DNA from: Paraburkholderia phenoliruptrix | Lineage (GTDB): Bacteria > Pseudomonadota > Gammaproteobacteria > Burkholderiales > Burkholderiaceae | Assembly: GCF_019511605.1 (NCBI RefSeq) | Contig: NZ_JAEUAV010000001.1 | Location: 496,001-560,000 of the forward strand | Length of the DNA stretch: 64,000 nt | Direction: 5' to 3' | Made by a program: the position numbers and the translations under genes | Part shown: positions 44,372 to 53,481 of the stretch, one piece after another | How the letters are laid out: each line of letters starts with the position of its first letter | Numbering within the stretch: position 1 is the stretch's first letter | The notes under the pieces: model-generated | Database searches by the model: none | The model's input: the letters and a program-made list of their open reading frames with translations, nothing else | What the model was told of the DNA's origin: nothing

Positions 44372-47300
44372 TCAGGCTTTCTGTTGCGCCTTGCGCGCGG
44401 CCTGCCGTTCGGCAATGCGCTGCAACAGCACGTAGAACGATGGGATGAACAGCACCGCGATGCAGGTGGAGGCGAGCATGCCGGAGAACACCGCAATGCC
44501 GAGCGAGCGGCGCGCGCTCGCACTCGCGCCGGTTGCTATCACGAGCGGCACGACACCCAGTATGAACGCGAACGAGGTCATCATGATCGGCCGGAACCGC
44601 AACCGTGCCGCCTCGATAGCCGCCTGTGGGATGTCCACGCCTTGCAAACGCAGATGCCGTGCGAACTCCACGATCAGAATGGCATTCTTCGCGGACAAGG
44701 CGATGAGCAGCACGAGACCGATCTGAGTGTACAGATTGTTCGCCGCGCCGAGCAAGGCGAGCGTGCCCGCCGTGCCCAACAGCGCGAGCGGCACCGCGAG
44801 CACCACCGCGACCGGCAGCAGCCAGCTCTCGTATTGCGCGGCGAGCACGCAGAACACGAGCAGCACGCCGACCGCGAACACCCAGTATGCGGAATTGCCC
44901 ACCAGCTTCTCCTGATACGACATCGCGGTCCATTCATAGCCTACGCCCGTCGGCAGAATGCGCGCCGCTTCCTGTTCGAACGCGCGAATCGCGTCACCCG
45001 TGCTGTAGCCGCTTGCCGGATTACCGTTGATGGCCGCCGCCGGCGCCAGGTTGTAGAGCGATGCGACCGCGGGCCCAACGCTCGTGCGTGCGTCGATGAA
45101 GGTCCCCAGCTCGACCATATGGCCGCTGTTGCTGCGGATTTGCAAGCGGCGAATGTCGTCGGTCTCGCGGCGAAACGTGCCGTCCGCCTGCACGAATACA
45201 GGGAAGGTATGGTTGAACGTGGTGAACTGATTGACATAGCTCGACCCGACGTAGTCCTGCAGCAGATCGAACACATTGCCGACCGGCACTTGCAGCGACT
45301 CTGCCTTCGCGCGGTCCAGCGTTAGTTCGACAGTCGGCACCGCAGCACGGAACGGACTGAAAACACGCTGCAACTCGGGGCGTTTCGACATACTCGCAAT
45401 CAGCGCATCCGTTGCGCTTTGCAGGCGTTGATAGTTCTGCGAGCCGTCGGTCAGCATGACCTGCATCTGCACGCCTGCGCTGTTGCCGAGCCCCTGGATA
45501 GGCGGCGGCACGATCACCACCGCGCGCACGTCCGGCAGTTTCGCCAGTTCGCTGTTCATGCGCAGGTATAGCGAGCGCAGGTCCTCGCCTTTGCCGCGCT
45601 TGCTCCAGTCGTCGAGCGTCACGTAGATGAGCGCGGCGTTCGCCAACGACGCATTGTTATCGAGCGGCGAAATACCGCCGATCGACACCACGTGGCTCAC
45701 GCCCGGAATTGCGCCGATGCGCTTCTCGATCTGCGTGCTCGCCTCGCGGGTTCGGCGAAGTGACGCGGCATCGGCAATTTGCGCGGCAATCAGCATGTAG
45801 CCCTGGTCCTCGAGCGGAATGAAGCTGGTCGGCACGCGCGTCAGCAAATAGGCGGACGCTGCGCCGAGTACCAGTGCGATGACGAGCGCGAGCTTGCAGC
45901 GCGCTACGAACCACGACACCACGCTCGCATAGCCCTTTTCGACGCGTGCATAAGCGCGGTCGAACCCGCGGTACACCACGTTCGGCTTGCCTGGCCGCTG
46001 GTGCCGCAGCCAGCGCACGCTCTGCACCGGCTTGAGCGTCACCGCATTGATCGCGCTGATCACGGTGGTCGCGACCACCACGAGAGCGAACTGCCGGTAC
46101 ATCTGCCCGGTCACGCCGCCAAGAAACGCCGAAGGCAGGAACACCGACACCAGCACCAGCGTGATACCGACAATCGGTCCGAGCAGTTCGTGCATCGCGT
46201 CGATGGCAGCCTGCTTCGGCGTCTTGCCCTGCTCGATATGCTGCGTGATGCCCTCGACGACGACGATCGCATCGTCCACGACAATGCCGATGGCGAGCAC
46301 AATCGCAAAGAGCGTCAGCAGGTTGATCGAGAAGCCCATCATATAGATCGCGCCGAACGTGCCGATGATGGTGACGGGTATCGTGGTGGCCGGCACCAGC
46401 ATCGCGCGCCAGTTCTGCAAAAACAGCAGAATCACCGCCAGCACGAGCAACGCCGCTTCAAAGAGCGTCTTGTACACGTCGATCACGGACTGCCGCACGA
46501 AGGTCGTGGTATCGAACGGCAATTGGTAGGTGACGCCCTTTGGCATGTCTTTCGCGAGGCGCGCCATGGTGGCCTTCACCGCATTGCCGACTTCCAGCGC
46601 ATTTGCTTCGGGTAACTGATAGATTGCGATGCCTGCCGCCGGCTTGCCGTCCAGATTGAAGAACTGGCTGTAGCTCGACGAGCCGAGCTCCGTATGGCCG
46701 ACATCGCGAATGCGCACGAAATGGCCGCCGTCGTTCGAATCGGCCTTGACGATAATGTCGTCGAATTCCCGCGGCGTGGAGAGCGCGCCGCGCATGCTCA
46801 CCGTGAGCTGGAACGCCTGGCCGCCCGCGTTCGGCTCCGAACCGAGCTGGCCCGCGCTCACGTCCTTGCTCTGGCTTTGAATGGCCTGCATGACGTCCGC
46901 GGCGCTCAGGTTGCGCTCGCTGAGTTTTTGCGGGTCGAGCCAGACGCGCATGCTGTACTGCCCTGTGCCGAACACGGTGACGTCGCCGACACCCGGCAAA
47001 CGCGCGAGCGTGTCGCGCAGATAAATCACGGCATAGTTGCTGAGGAACAGCGAATCGTATTTTGGGTCCGGCGATTGCAGCGTATACAGCTGCAAAATCG
47101 CGGTGGAGCGCTTTCTGACGGTCACGCCCTGCTGCTGCACCGCTTGCGGCAACTGCGCGGTGGCGGCGGACACACGGTTCTGCACGAGCACTTGCGCCTT
47201 GTCGACGTCGGTGCCCACCGCGAACGTGACCGTGAGCGTGTAGGTGCCGTCGTTGGTGCTGGTGGACTGCATGTACAGCGCGTTTTCCACGCCGTTGACC

Positions 47301-47503
47301 TGCGTTTCGATCGGCAACGCCACGCGGTCGATCACCGTCGCTGCGCTCGCGCCAGGAAAGTGCGCGACGACCTGTACGGTGGGCGGCGTGATCGGCGGAT
47401 ATTGCGCGACCGGCAGGTTGACTAGCGCAACCGCGCCGAGCAGCATCACGATCAGCGCAATCACATTGGCAAATACCGGGCGCTCGACGAAAAAGCGGAT
47501 CAT
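44372..47503 (-). CDS. RND multidrug efflux pump (HAE-1, AcrB type)
   Basis: A 1043-residue inner-membrane trimeric pump. It begins MIRFFVERPVFANVIALIVM, has the paired proton-relay Asp residues in AIGIVVDDAIVVVEGI (helix 4), the gating sequence GQLGSEPNAGGQAFQL in the porter domain, and the usual two repeats of six helices. HAE-1 pumps expel drugs, solvents, bile salts or dyes. Its ATG overlaps the adaptor stop by four bases. The C-terminus ends with a short Lys/Gln-rich tail. The substrate range cannot be read from sequence. Confidence 0.95.
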   Translation of the reverse strand: MIRFFVERPVFANVIALIVMLLGAVALVNLPVAQYPPITPPTVQVVAHFPGASAATVIDRVALPIETQVNGVENALYMQSTSTNDGTYTLTVTFAVGTDVDKAQVLVQNRVSAATAQLPQAVQQQGVTVRKRSTAILQLYTLQSPDPKYDSLFLSNYAVIYLRDTLARLPGVGDVTVFGTGQYSMRVWLDPQKLSERNLSAADVMQAIQSQSKDVSAGQLGSEPNAGGQAFQLTVSMRGALSTPREFDDIIVKADSNDGGHFVRIRDVGHTELGSSSYSQFFNLDGKPAAGIAIYQLPEANALEVGNAVKATMARLAKDMPKGVTYQLPFDTTTFVRQSVIDVYKTLFEAALLVLAVILLFLQNWRAMLVPATTIPVTIIGTFGAIYMMGFSINLLTLFAIVLAIGIVVDDAIVVVEGITQHIEQGKTPKQAAIDAMHELLGPIVGITLVLVSVFLPSAFLGGVTGQMYRQFALVVVATTVISAINAVTLKPVQSVRWLRHQRPGKPNVVYRGFDRAYARVEKGYASVVSWFVARCKLALVIALVLGAASAYLLTRVPTSFIPLEDQGYMLIAAQIADAASLRRTREASTQIEKRIGAIPGVSHVVSIGGISPLDNNASLANAALIYVTLDDWSKRGKGEDLRSLYLRMNSELAKLPDVRAVVIVPPPIQGLGNSAGVQMQVMLTDGSQNYQRLQSATDALIASMSKRPELQRVFSPFRAAVPTVELTLDRAKAESLQVPVGNVFDLLQDYVGSSYVNQFTTFNHTFPVFVQADGTFRRETDDIRRLQIRSNSGHMVELGTFIDARTSVGPAVASLYNLAPAAAINGNPASGYSTGDAIRAFEQEAARILPTGVGYEWTAMSYQEKLVGNSAYWVFAVGVLLVFCVLAAQYESWLLPVAVVLAVPLALLGTAGTLALLGAANNLYTQIGLVLLIALSAKNAILIVEFARHLRLQGVDIPQAAIEAARLRFRPIMMTSFAFILGVVPLVIATGASASARRSLGIAVFSGMLASTCIAVLFIPSFYVLLQRIAERQAARKAQQKA

Positions 47504-48648
47504 GAGCGACCCTGCACGGCGGCGTCTACTGTCTGTACCTTGATGCCGGGCGCCACCGCGAGACCCCCGCCCGTCACCACGCGGTCCGTCGCCGCGAGGC
47601 CCGCTGTGATCGCGCGCAGCGAACCGTACAGACCGCCGGTCGTCACCCCGCGTTTCTCGATCACGTTGGCCGCATTCACGACCAGCACCGAGGCGCCGGC
47701 CTGCTCGCGCAGCAACGCGGTATCCGGCACGAGCAGCACGTTTTGCGGCGCGCTCGCCGGGATGTGCACCTCTACCGACATGCCTGGAATCAATCGACTG
47801 TCGCGATTGGCGATATCGGCACGCAGCTTGATCGCGCCGCTGGCGGGGTCCACCCGCGTATCGACGAACTCCAGCGCCGCGTCCTGAGCCTGCTGCGGTG
47901 GCGCGCCCGGCAGGTTCACCTGCACGGTATGCGGCGCTTGCGTGAACAGGCCGATGCGGTTCGCGTCGCGTTCGTTCAGCGTGAAGTTCACATACACCGG
48001 TTGAATGCGGTCGAGCGTGGCGAGCCTCGTGGAGTCCGATGCGCCCACCACATTGCCGACGTCGAAAGCGCGTGCGCCAATGCGGCCCGCAAACGGCGCG
48101 CGTATCTCCGTATAACCGAGATTGATGCGCGACATGTCGCGTTTCGCGAGCGCCTGGTCGCGCGTGGTCTGCGCCTTTTGCAGCGACGACTCCGAGGTGG
48201 CGTTGTCCGACGTTAGCTGTTTCTGACGCGTGAGTTCCTGTTCCGCGTTATCGAGCGCCGCCTGATCGTAGACGAGCTGTGCGCGGTACGTGTCCGGTTC
48301 GATGCGAAACAGCAGTTGCCCTTGCCTGACGTTCGCGCCGTCCGTGAAGCCGATCTGCTTGAGCACGCCCTGCACGCGCGCAACCAGCGTAACGGTCGCC
48401 GAAGGCGCGACGCTGCCCATCAGATCGAGTTGCTCGCGCACTTCGCGCGGCTCGGGCCGCATCACGCTGACTTGCGGCAACGGCGCATTCTGCGCGGCAG
48501 GCGCGTTGCTTTCGTGGCAGCCGCTCAAGACCGCGAGCAGTGCGAGCGCGGACAGCGCTCGCAGCGGCATCCGATACGCAAGGCTTCGCGGCGTTTCGTG
48601 CCGCCTCGCATTTGCGCTCCACCCGCTTGTTCCGGTTCGTCTGGCCAT
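47500..48648 (-). CDS. RND periplasmic adaptor lipoprotein
   Basis: A 382-residue membrane fusion protein. A basic leader and hydrophobic helix end in the lipobox LAVLSGC (near residue 43), so it is probably lipid-anchored to the inner membrane. Lipoyl-like half-motifs GVLKQIGFTDGANVRQGQLLF and IRAPFAGRIGARAFDVGNVV flank a coiled-coil hairpin (DNAEQELTRQKQLTSDNATSE region). I start at 48648, which has GGGGA about 9 nt upstream; a longer frame upstream overlaps the outer-membrane gene. It links the pump to the outer-membrane factor encoded just before it. Confidence 0.93.
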   Translation of the reverse strand: MARRTGTSGWSANARRHETPRSLAYRMPLRALSALALLAVLSGCHESNAPAAQNAPLPQVSVMRPEPREVREQLDLMGSVAPSATVTLVARVQGVLKQIGFTDGANVRQGQLLFRIEPDTYRAQLVYDQAALDNAEQELTRQKQLTSDNATSESSLQKAQTTRDQALAKRDMSRINLGYTEIRAPFAGRIGARAFDVGNVVGASDSTRLATLDRIQPVYVNFTLNERDANRIGLFTQAPHTVQVNLPGAPPQQAQDAALEFVDTRVDPASGAIKLRADIANRDSRLIPGMSVEVHIPASAPQNVLLVPDTALLREQAGASVLVVNAANVIEKRGVTTGGLYGSLRAITAGLAATDRVVTGGGLAVAPGIKVQTVDAAVQGRS

Positions 48649-48667
48649 GTTGTTATTCCCCGCGCTG

Positions 48668-50239
48668 TCATTTGCCGTCAGGCCGCGAGTCCGCGCCCGC
48701 GCGCGCCAACGCTGACCCGGCTGGCGGATTGAGCAGACGGCCCCAGTCCGTGCGCCGCGCCATCTCTTCGGCAATCCGTTCGCTCACCACCTGCTGGCCC
48801 TGCGCGACTTCCCAGCCGCCGCCGAGCGCGCGATACAGCGACACCGCCGCGAGCGCGGCGATGCCCTGGTTTTGCGCGAGCGCGTCGCCATCGCGCAATG
48901 CCGAGCGCGATGCGTCGAGCACCGAGTCGTACGTGACGGAGCCCGAGCGATACTGCGCGTTGGCAAGCCGCAACGCGCGCTGCGAAGCGTCGGACGCACG
49001 CACGGAGGCGGCGAGCGCATCCAGCGACGTGCGCAGCGCCGCAATGGCGTCCTCCACTTCTTTCTGCGCCTGCAATACGGTGTTCTGATAATCGAGCACC
49101 GCCTCCTGAAACGACGCGTCCTGAATGCGCACCGCGTTCTTCAGTTGCCCCCGGTCGAAGATGGGCAGCGAAATGCCCGCCGAAAAGAGCCCGATCGTCT
49201 TGCTGCCCCACTGCGATAGTCCAATGCCATGCTGTTCGCCGGACGACAAACCGAAGAGCCCCGTCAACGACAGCGACGGATACAGCTTCGCCTTCGCCGC
49301 GCCGATCAATGCCGACTGCGCCGCGGCATTGAGCGCGGCCTCGCGCACGTCGGGGCGGCGGCGCAGCAGATCGGCCGGAATACCCACGTCGATCTGCGTC
49401 GGCGCGACTGGAATTGCGCTGCGGCCCTTCAGTTGCGCGTCGACGGCGTCGGGCGGATCGGCAAGCAGCACCGCGAGCGTGTCGCGATCCTGCGCGCGCG
49501 CCTTGATGAGCGGCGGAATCTGCGCCTCGGTTTCGGCGACCAGCGTGGCGGCCTGTTCGACGTCGAGCTGGCTCGACGCGCCGCGCTTGTAGCGCGCCTG
49601 CGTGAGCGCGAGGCTGTCCTGTACCGACTTGAGATTCTGCTGCGCCACCACGATGCGCTGCTCGAGCGCGCGCAGGTCGATGTATGCGTTGGCGACATCG
49701 GCGAACATGGACACCAGCGCGTTATCGTAAGCCGCTTCGGACACGCGCAACTGAGCGCGATCGGCTTCGATCTGCCGGCGGTATTTGCCCCAGAAATCCA
49801 GTTCCCAGCCGGCATTCGCATGAAAATGCTCGGCCCATAAATGCGTCGGCGGCAAAGGCCCGACGCCGCTCGTATTGATATGGTTTGCGCCGACCGACAC
49901 GCTGCCCGTTTGCGGCAGAAGATTCTCCGCGCTGATTGCAAGCTGCGCGCGCGCCTTGAAGATGTGCAAACCCGCGACCTGCAATGACAGATTGCGCTGA
50001 TAGGCCCGCTCTTCGAGCGCGCTCAGCACCGGGTCGTTGAACGCCTTCCACCATGCGGCCTGCGCGGGGGGCGCAGCCTGTGCGAGCGGCGGCAGGCTCT
50101 CCAGCCACTGCTTTTCCAGCGTGAGCTCAGGCTCCGCGAAATCCGGTCCCACGCTCATGCAGGCGGCGAGCGCCGCGCTCATCGACACGACGATCGATGC
50201 ACGCGCAAGACGCAAGCGGCGGGACGTGGCAGGTTTCAT
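48668..50239 (-). CDS. NodT-family outer-membrane efflux lipoprotein
   Basis: A 523-residue TolC-like channel. The signal sequence ends in lipobox AALAACMSVGPDF, typical of the NodT/OprM family. Two repeats with alpha-barrel coiled coils follow, including VSMFADVANAYIDLRAL and DVGIPADLLRRRPDVREA. It leads the operon: a 19-bp gap separates it from the adaptor gene. No Shine-Dalgarno sequence precedes the ATG; instead the sense strand is C-rich, opposite four G runs at 50247-50277. This may affect expression of the whole cassette. Confidence 0.93.
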   Translation of the reverse strand: MKPATSRRLRLARASIVVSMSAALAACMSVGPDFAEPELTLEKQWLESLPPLAQAAPPAQAAWWKAFNDPVLSALEERAYQRNLSLQVAGLHIFKARAQLAISAENLLPQTGSVSVGANHINTSGVGPLPPTHLWAEHFHANAGWELDFWGKYRRQIEADRAQLRVSEAAYDNALVSMFADVANAYIDLRALEQRIVVAQQNLKSVQDSLALTQARYKRGASSQLDVEQAATLVAETEAQIPPLIKARAQDRDTLAVLLADPPDAVDAQLKGRSAIPVAPTQIDVGIPADLLRRRPDVREAALNAAAQSALIGAAKAKLYPSLSLTGLFGLSSGEQHGIGLSQWGSKTIGLFSAGISLPIFDRGQLKNAVRIQDASFQEAVLDYQNTVLQAQKEVEDAIAALRTSLDALAASVRASDASQRALRLANAQYRSGSVTYDSVLDASRSALRDGDALAQNQGIAALAAVSLYRALGGGWEVAQGQQVVSERIAEEMARRTDWGRLLNPPAGSALARAGADSRPDGK

Positions 50240-50246
50240 TGCGCGT

Positions 50247-50277
50247 GGGGGGCGTGGGGGCTTGGGGGCTTGAAGGG
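50247..50277 (+). other. G-quadruplex-type motif at the efflux operon start
   Basis: Four G runs on the plus (template) strand, 50247-50252 (6 G), 50256-50260 (5), 50264-50268 (5) and 50275-50277 (3), separated by 3, 3 and 6 bases, fit the usual pattern for an intramolecular quadruplex. The motif ends 7 bp before the ATG of the outer-membrane factor, which is read from the other strand. Confidence 0.6.
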
Positions 50278-50351
50278 CTCAGTAAGTGATTCGACGAGGA
50301 CAAGGTTGCGGGCGACGCCGGCATGCTGCCAACGCGCGCACACTGCTCGGC

Positions 50352-50642
50352 TTAGCGCGTGGCCGCGCGCTCGCGCATGAATTCCTCGATCTGCGGCAGC
50401 GTGACGTAGCCGGCCTTTTGCGTGTCGATCTCGTCGAAGTGGCTTGCCACCATCGGCATGCCGGCCGCGGCCTGCTCTTTCGTGAGCTTGCCGTCGTGCG
50501 TGGTGTTGGCGTTCGCAAACCGCGATTGCAGTTGCGCAACCATGCGCTGGACGCGCTGCGGGTTGGCGCCTTGGGGAGCCGCCTGCGCGAACGTGACGGT
50601 GGTTGCGCAGCACAGCAGGATGGCAGCGAGCAATTTTTTCAT
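50352..50642 (-). CDS. Small secreted protein with degenerate EF-hand loops
   Basis: A 96-residue exported protein. The signal peptide MKKLLAAILLCCATTVTFAQA is typical. Two EF-hand-like loops follow: NTTHDGKLTKEQ and DTQKAGYVTLPQ. Each lacks several acidic ligands (Gln at position 12 of both), so strong calcium binding is doubtful. An aaggag-like box (taaggag) lies 7 nt before the ATG at 50642. It lies 112 bp upstream of the efflux operon on the same strand; a functional link is possible but unproven. Confidence 0.8.
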   Translation of the reverse strand: MKKLLAAILLCCATTVTFAQAAPQGANPQRVQRMVAQLQSRFANANTTHDGKLTKEQAAAGMPMVASHFDEIDTQKAGYVTLPQIEEFMRERAATR

Positions 50643-50999
50643 GACCGACTCCTTACATAGAGCCACCGAGCGCCGCCTGCGGGTGCCGCGATCCGTCCGA
50701 TGACAGGTCGAATTCTTGTGGAAGCGCTGCCGCAAGGCAATTGCAGAATGATGTCGCCCGATGTCATGAAGCGGCCGCCTGCCGCCCCAAGCGCCGGACG
50801 CCGCGCCACCTATGCTGCGGCCGCCGCAATTGCCCTTGCTGGAGGATAGGACATGGCGACGGCGAGAACGCCTGGTGAATTCCCGTTGTCCTGAAGAAAT
50901 GCGGAACGGCGATTGCTCCCCATGAAGTGACGCGCAACAGCCGCCCTGACTGCCCCGCAATGCGGTCTCCGCCTTATCGCCTGATATCGGACATTTCAC
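50643..50999. other. Divergent 357-bp region
   Basis: This region separates the secreted EF-hand-like protein (minus) from the LPLSYW gene (plus) and should hold both promoters. It is GC-rich apart from short AT patches such as gaattcttgtgg (50710-50721). I find no clear promoter pair, repeat or small gene. Confidence 0.45.
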
Positions 51000-51242
51000 A
51001 TGAGCTACCAGAACCTGGACAGGGAGATCGCCCATCTCGAACTGGTGTTCGGGCGCCTCTCGGTGAATGATTCTCTTCCGCTTTCCTACTGGGACAGCCG
51101 TTTGCGCGAGCTGTCGGACGCGCCGCTCATGCCGGCGCAGCGAGCCCGGGTCGCCCGTCTCGCAGCTACGCTTGCCGCACTCCGGGAGCCGGAGGAAGCG
51201 GTCTGCGACATGCCCCCCTCACGCTGGAAGGAGGCTCGCTGA
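51000..51242 (+). CDS. LPLSYW-motif small protein, paralogue of 3432-3644
   Basis: An 80-residue soluble protein. The N-terminal helix NLDREIAHLELVFGRL is followed by SLPLSYWDSRLRELSDAP and a C-terminal helix PAQRARVARLAATLAAL, with a short charged tail. The helix-LPLSYWxxRL-helix plan is shared with the product at 3432-3644. I do not recognise a named family. Its stop overlaps the ATG of the FNT transporter gene (TGATG), so the two are translationally coupled, which suggests a joint role. A small regulatory or adaptor protein is a reasonable guess, not shown. Confidence 0.72.
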   Translation: MSYQNLDREIAHLELVFGRLSVNDSLPLSYWDSRLRELSDAPLMPAQRARVARLAATLAALREPEEAVCDMPPSRWKEAR

Positions 51243-52150
51243 TGACCGAAGCGACGCGCGACAAGCCACGCCAGCCGTCCGCCGAAGCGGCCCACTCACA
51301 AGCGCCGCGCGCCGAGGACGCGGGCGCCGATTCTCCGCATCTGAACGAGGGCGAGCAGGATCAGGCGGCGCACCACACCGCCCCGCACGCGCTCGTGCTG
51401 CACGAGATAGTCCGCGCCGAGGGCGAAGCGGCCCTCGAACGGACCCTTGGCGCGCTGATCTGGTCGTCGCTCGCAGCAGGGCTTTCGATGGGCTTTTCGT
51501 TTCTCACGCAAGCGGTGCTCGAAGCCGGCCTGCCCGATACCGCGTGGCGTCATCTCGTGTCGAGCTTCGGCTATTCGATGGGCTTCGTGCTGGTCATCAT
51601 GGGGCGGCAGCAGCTTTTCACCGAAAGCACGCTGACGGTCGTGCTGCCGGTGTTGACGCGGCGCGATCCGGGCACGCTGCTGCGGGCCATGCGGCTATGG
51701 GCTGTCGTGCTGTTCTTCAATCTGGTCAGCACATGGATTTTCGCCGCGATGCTGCGCATTCCCGATGTATTCGCGCCCGCCGTGGTCGATGCGTTGGGCG
51801 AAGTCTCGCGCGCGGCGGTCGGCTCCGAGCAGATGCTGCCGACCATGGTGAAGGCGGTATTTGCCGGCTGGCTGATCGCGTTGATGGTATGGCTATTGCC
51901 GAGCGCGCGTTCGGGCCGCCTGTTGACGGTGCTGCTGATCACCTATGTGGTCGCCGTGAGCCATCTGTCGCACATCATTGCGGGGTCGACGGAGGTGGCT
52001 TATGCGTTCCTGAGCGGCGACGCGAGCGTGCGTGACTATTTTCTGCGTTTTCTCGTGCCTACCCTCGTGGGCAACACGGTGGGCGGCATGTCGCTGGTAG
52101 CGCTGCTCAACCATGCGGCAATTGCGCCGGAAATCAACGGCCCGCGCTGA
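51242..52150 (+). CDS. Formate/nitrite transporter (FNT) family membrane protein
   Basis: A 302-residue inner-membrane protein of the FocA/NirC/YfdC superfamily. Six or more helices follow a hydrophilic 65-residue N-terminal extension rich in Ala, Glu, His and Asp. Helix 1 region LGALIWSSLAAGLSMGFSFLT, the loop GRQQLFTESTLTVVLP and WLLPSARSGRLL fit the YfdC-like branch, in which transport of small anions is assumed but little studied. It is coupled to the LPLSYW gene upstream. Substrate unknown. Confidence 0.85.
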   Translation: MTEATRDKPRQPSAEAAHSQAPRAEDAGADSPHLNEGEQDQAAHHTAPHALVLHEIVRAEGEAALERTLGALIWSSLAAGLSMGFSFLTQAVLEAGLPDTAWRHLVSSFGYSMGFVLVIMGRQQLFTESTLTVVLPVLTRRDPGTLLRAMRLWAVVLFFNLVSTWIFAAMLRIPDVFAPAVVDALGEVSRAAVGSEQMLPTMVKAVFAGWLIALMVWLLPSARSGRLLTVLLITYVVAVSHLSHIIAGSTEVAYAFLSGDASVRDYFLRFLVPTLVGNTVGGMSLVALLNHAAIAPEINGPR

Positions 52151-52230
52151 CTCTTGCAGGCGGGGCCGCTCTGCACTCGCGCGGCGGCCCTGCGCGCCGC
52201 CGGCGGTTAGTCCATGAGCCGATCCGTCGA

Positions 52231-53481
52231 TCAGCCGATCAGAATGCGCGCACCGAGCGCAAGCACTAGCGCGGGCAGCATCACGACCACGCCCACCTTC
52301 AGGAACTTCATGAAGCTCACGTCTTCGCCTTCGCGGCGAATCGCATTGAGCCAGAGAATGGTGGCAAGCGACCCGGTAATCGACAGGTTGGGGCCGAGGT
52401 CGACGCCGATCAGCAGTGCGTCGATCACCCGCTCGGGGCTGTGGGCCTGCATCACGGTGGAACTCGCTATCAGGCCGGCCGGCAGGTTGTTCATCAGATT
52501 GCTGCCGATCGCGATAGCGGCGCCCGCCCAGCCCGCGGTGCCTGCTTCGTTGTGCGCGGCCGCGTCGCGCGTCAGCGCGGCGAGCAGGTTGATCACGCCG
52601 GTATGGTCCAGCATTTCGACCAGCACGAACAGCGCGGCCACGAGCGGCAGCACGCTCCACGATATTTCGCGGATCATCGGCACGGGCGACTTGCGTTCCT
52701 GGACCAGCACGACCACGGCGGTCAACGCACCGAGTATGGCCGTGGGCAGGCCGAGCGGAACGTCGAAGGCGGAGACCGCGAGCAGCACGATTGCCGTCAC
52801 GGCAATGCCCGCCAACGCGACGCGGCCACTGGACGAGAGCCGCAGCGGCTCCAGATTCGCCTCGCAGGTGCCGGCAAGGGCCTCGCGCTGGGTCCAGCGC
52901 AGCAGCACGTAAGTCGCGCCGATCGACAGCAGCGACGGCAACGCGAAACGCATCAGCCACGGCCCGAGCGCGGGCGTGTGATTGCCGTACAGCACGATGT
53001 TGGCCGGATTGGAGATCGGCAGCACGAAGCTGGCCGCGTTGGCAATGAACGCGCAGACAAAGAGCAGCGGCAACGGGTCGGTCTTCGCTTTCTTCGCGGC
53101 GGCAAACACGGCGGGCGTAAGGACGACCGCGGTGGCGTCGTTAGAAAGAAAGGCCGTGATTACCACGCCGACCAGATACACGAGCATAAAGAGCTTGCGC
53201 GGCGAGCCCTGCGCGTGATTGACCGCGAGCACCGCGACCCAATCGAAGAGCCCTTCGCGGCGCCCTACTTCCGAGAGCAGCATCATGCCGAACAGGAACA
53301 GATAGACGTCCGTGCCCTTGCCGACGGCTTCCATCGCCAGATTCAGCGGCAACAGCCCCAGCGCCACCAGCAGCACCGCGCCGGCCACCGCCCATACCGC
53401 CTCGGGCCACTTGAAAGGACGGGTGATCACGCCGGCGGTCGCGAACGCGGCGATACCCCATGAAAGGAAAATCGAAGTCAC
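52231..53481 (-). CDS. ArsB/NhaD-type anion permease
   Basis: A 416-residue inner-membrane transporter with about 11 helices. Segments GKGTDVYLFLFGMMLLSEV and FLSNDATAVVLTPAVFA, and the repeat NPANIVLYG, are typical of the ArsB/citrate-transporter superfamily. Arsenite export is the usual annotation, but no arsenate reductase, ArsR or ATPase gene is near, so another anion is possible. The GTG at 53481 has AAGG 8 nt upstream; an ATG 20 codons earlier (53541) lacks this. A 12-bp minisatellite lies 122 bp before the chosen start. Confidence 0.85.
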   Translation of the reverse strand: MTSIFLSWGIAAFATAGVITRPFKWPEAVWAVAGAVLLVALGLLPLNLAMEAVGKGTDVYLFLFGMMLLSEVGRREGLFDWVAVLAVNHAQGSPRKLFMLVYLVGVVITAFLSNDATAVVLTPAVFAAAKKAKTDPLPLLFVCAFIANAASFVLPISNPANIVLYGNHTPALGPWLMRFALPSLLSIGATYVLLRWTQREALAGTCEANLEPLRLSSSGRVALAGIAVTAIVLLAVSAFDVPLGLPTAILGALTAVVVLVQERKSPVPMIREISWSVLPLVAALFVLVEMLDHTGVINLLAALTRDAAAHNEAGTAGWAGAAIAIGSNLMNNLPAGLIASSTVMQAHSPERVIDALLIGVDLGPNLSITGSLATILWLNAIRREGEDVSFMKFLKVGVVVMLPALVLALGARILIG

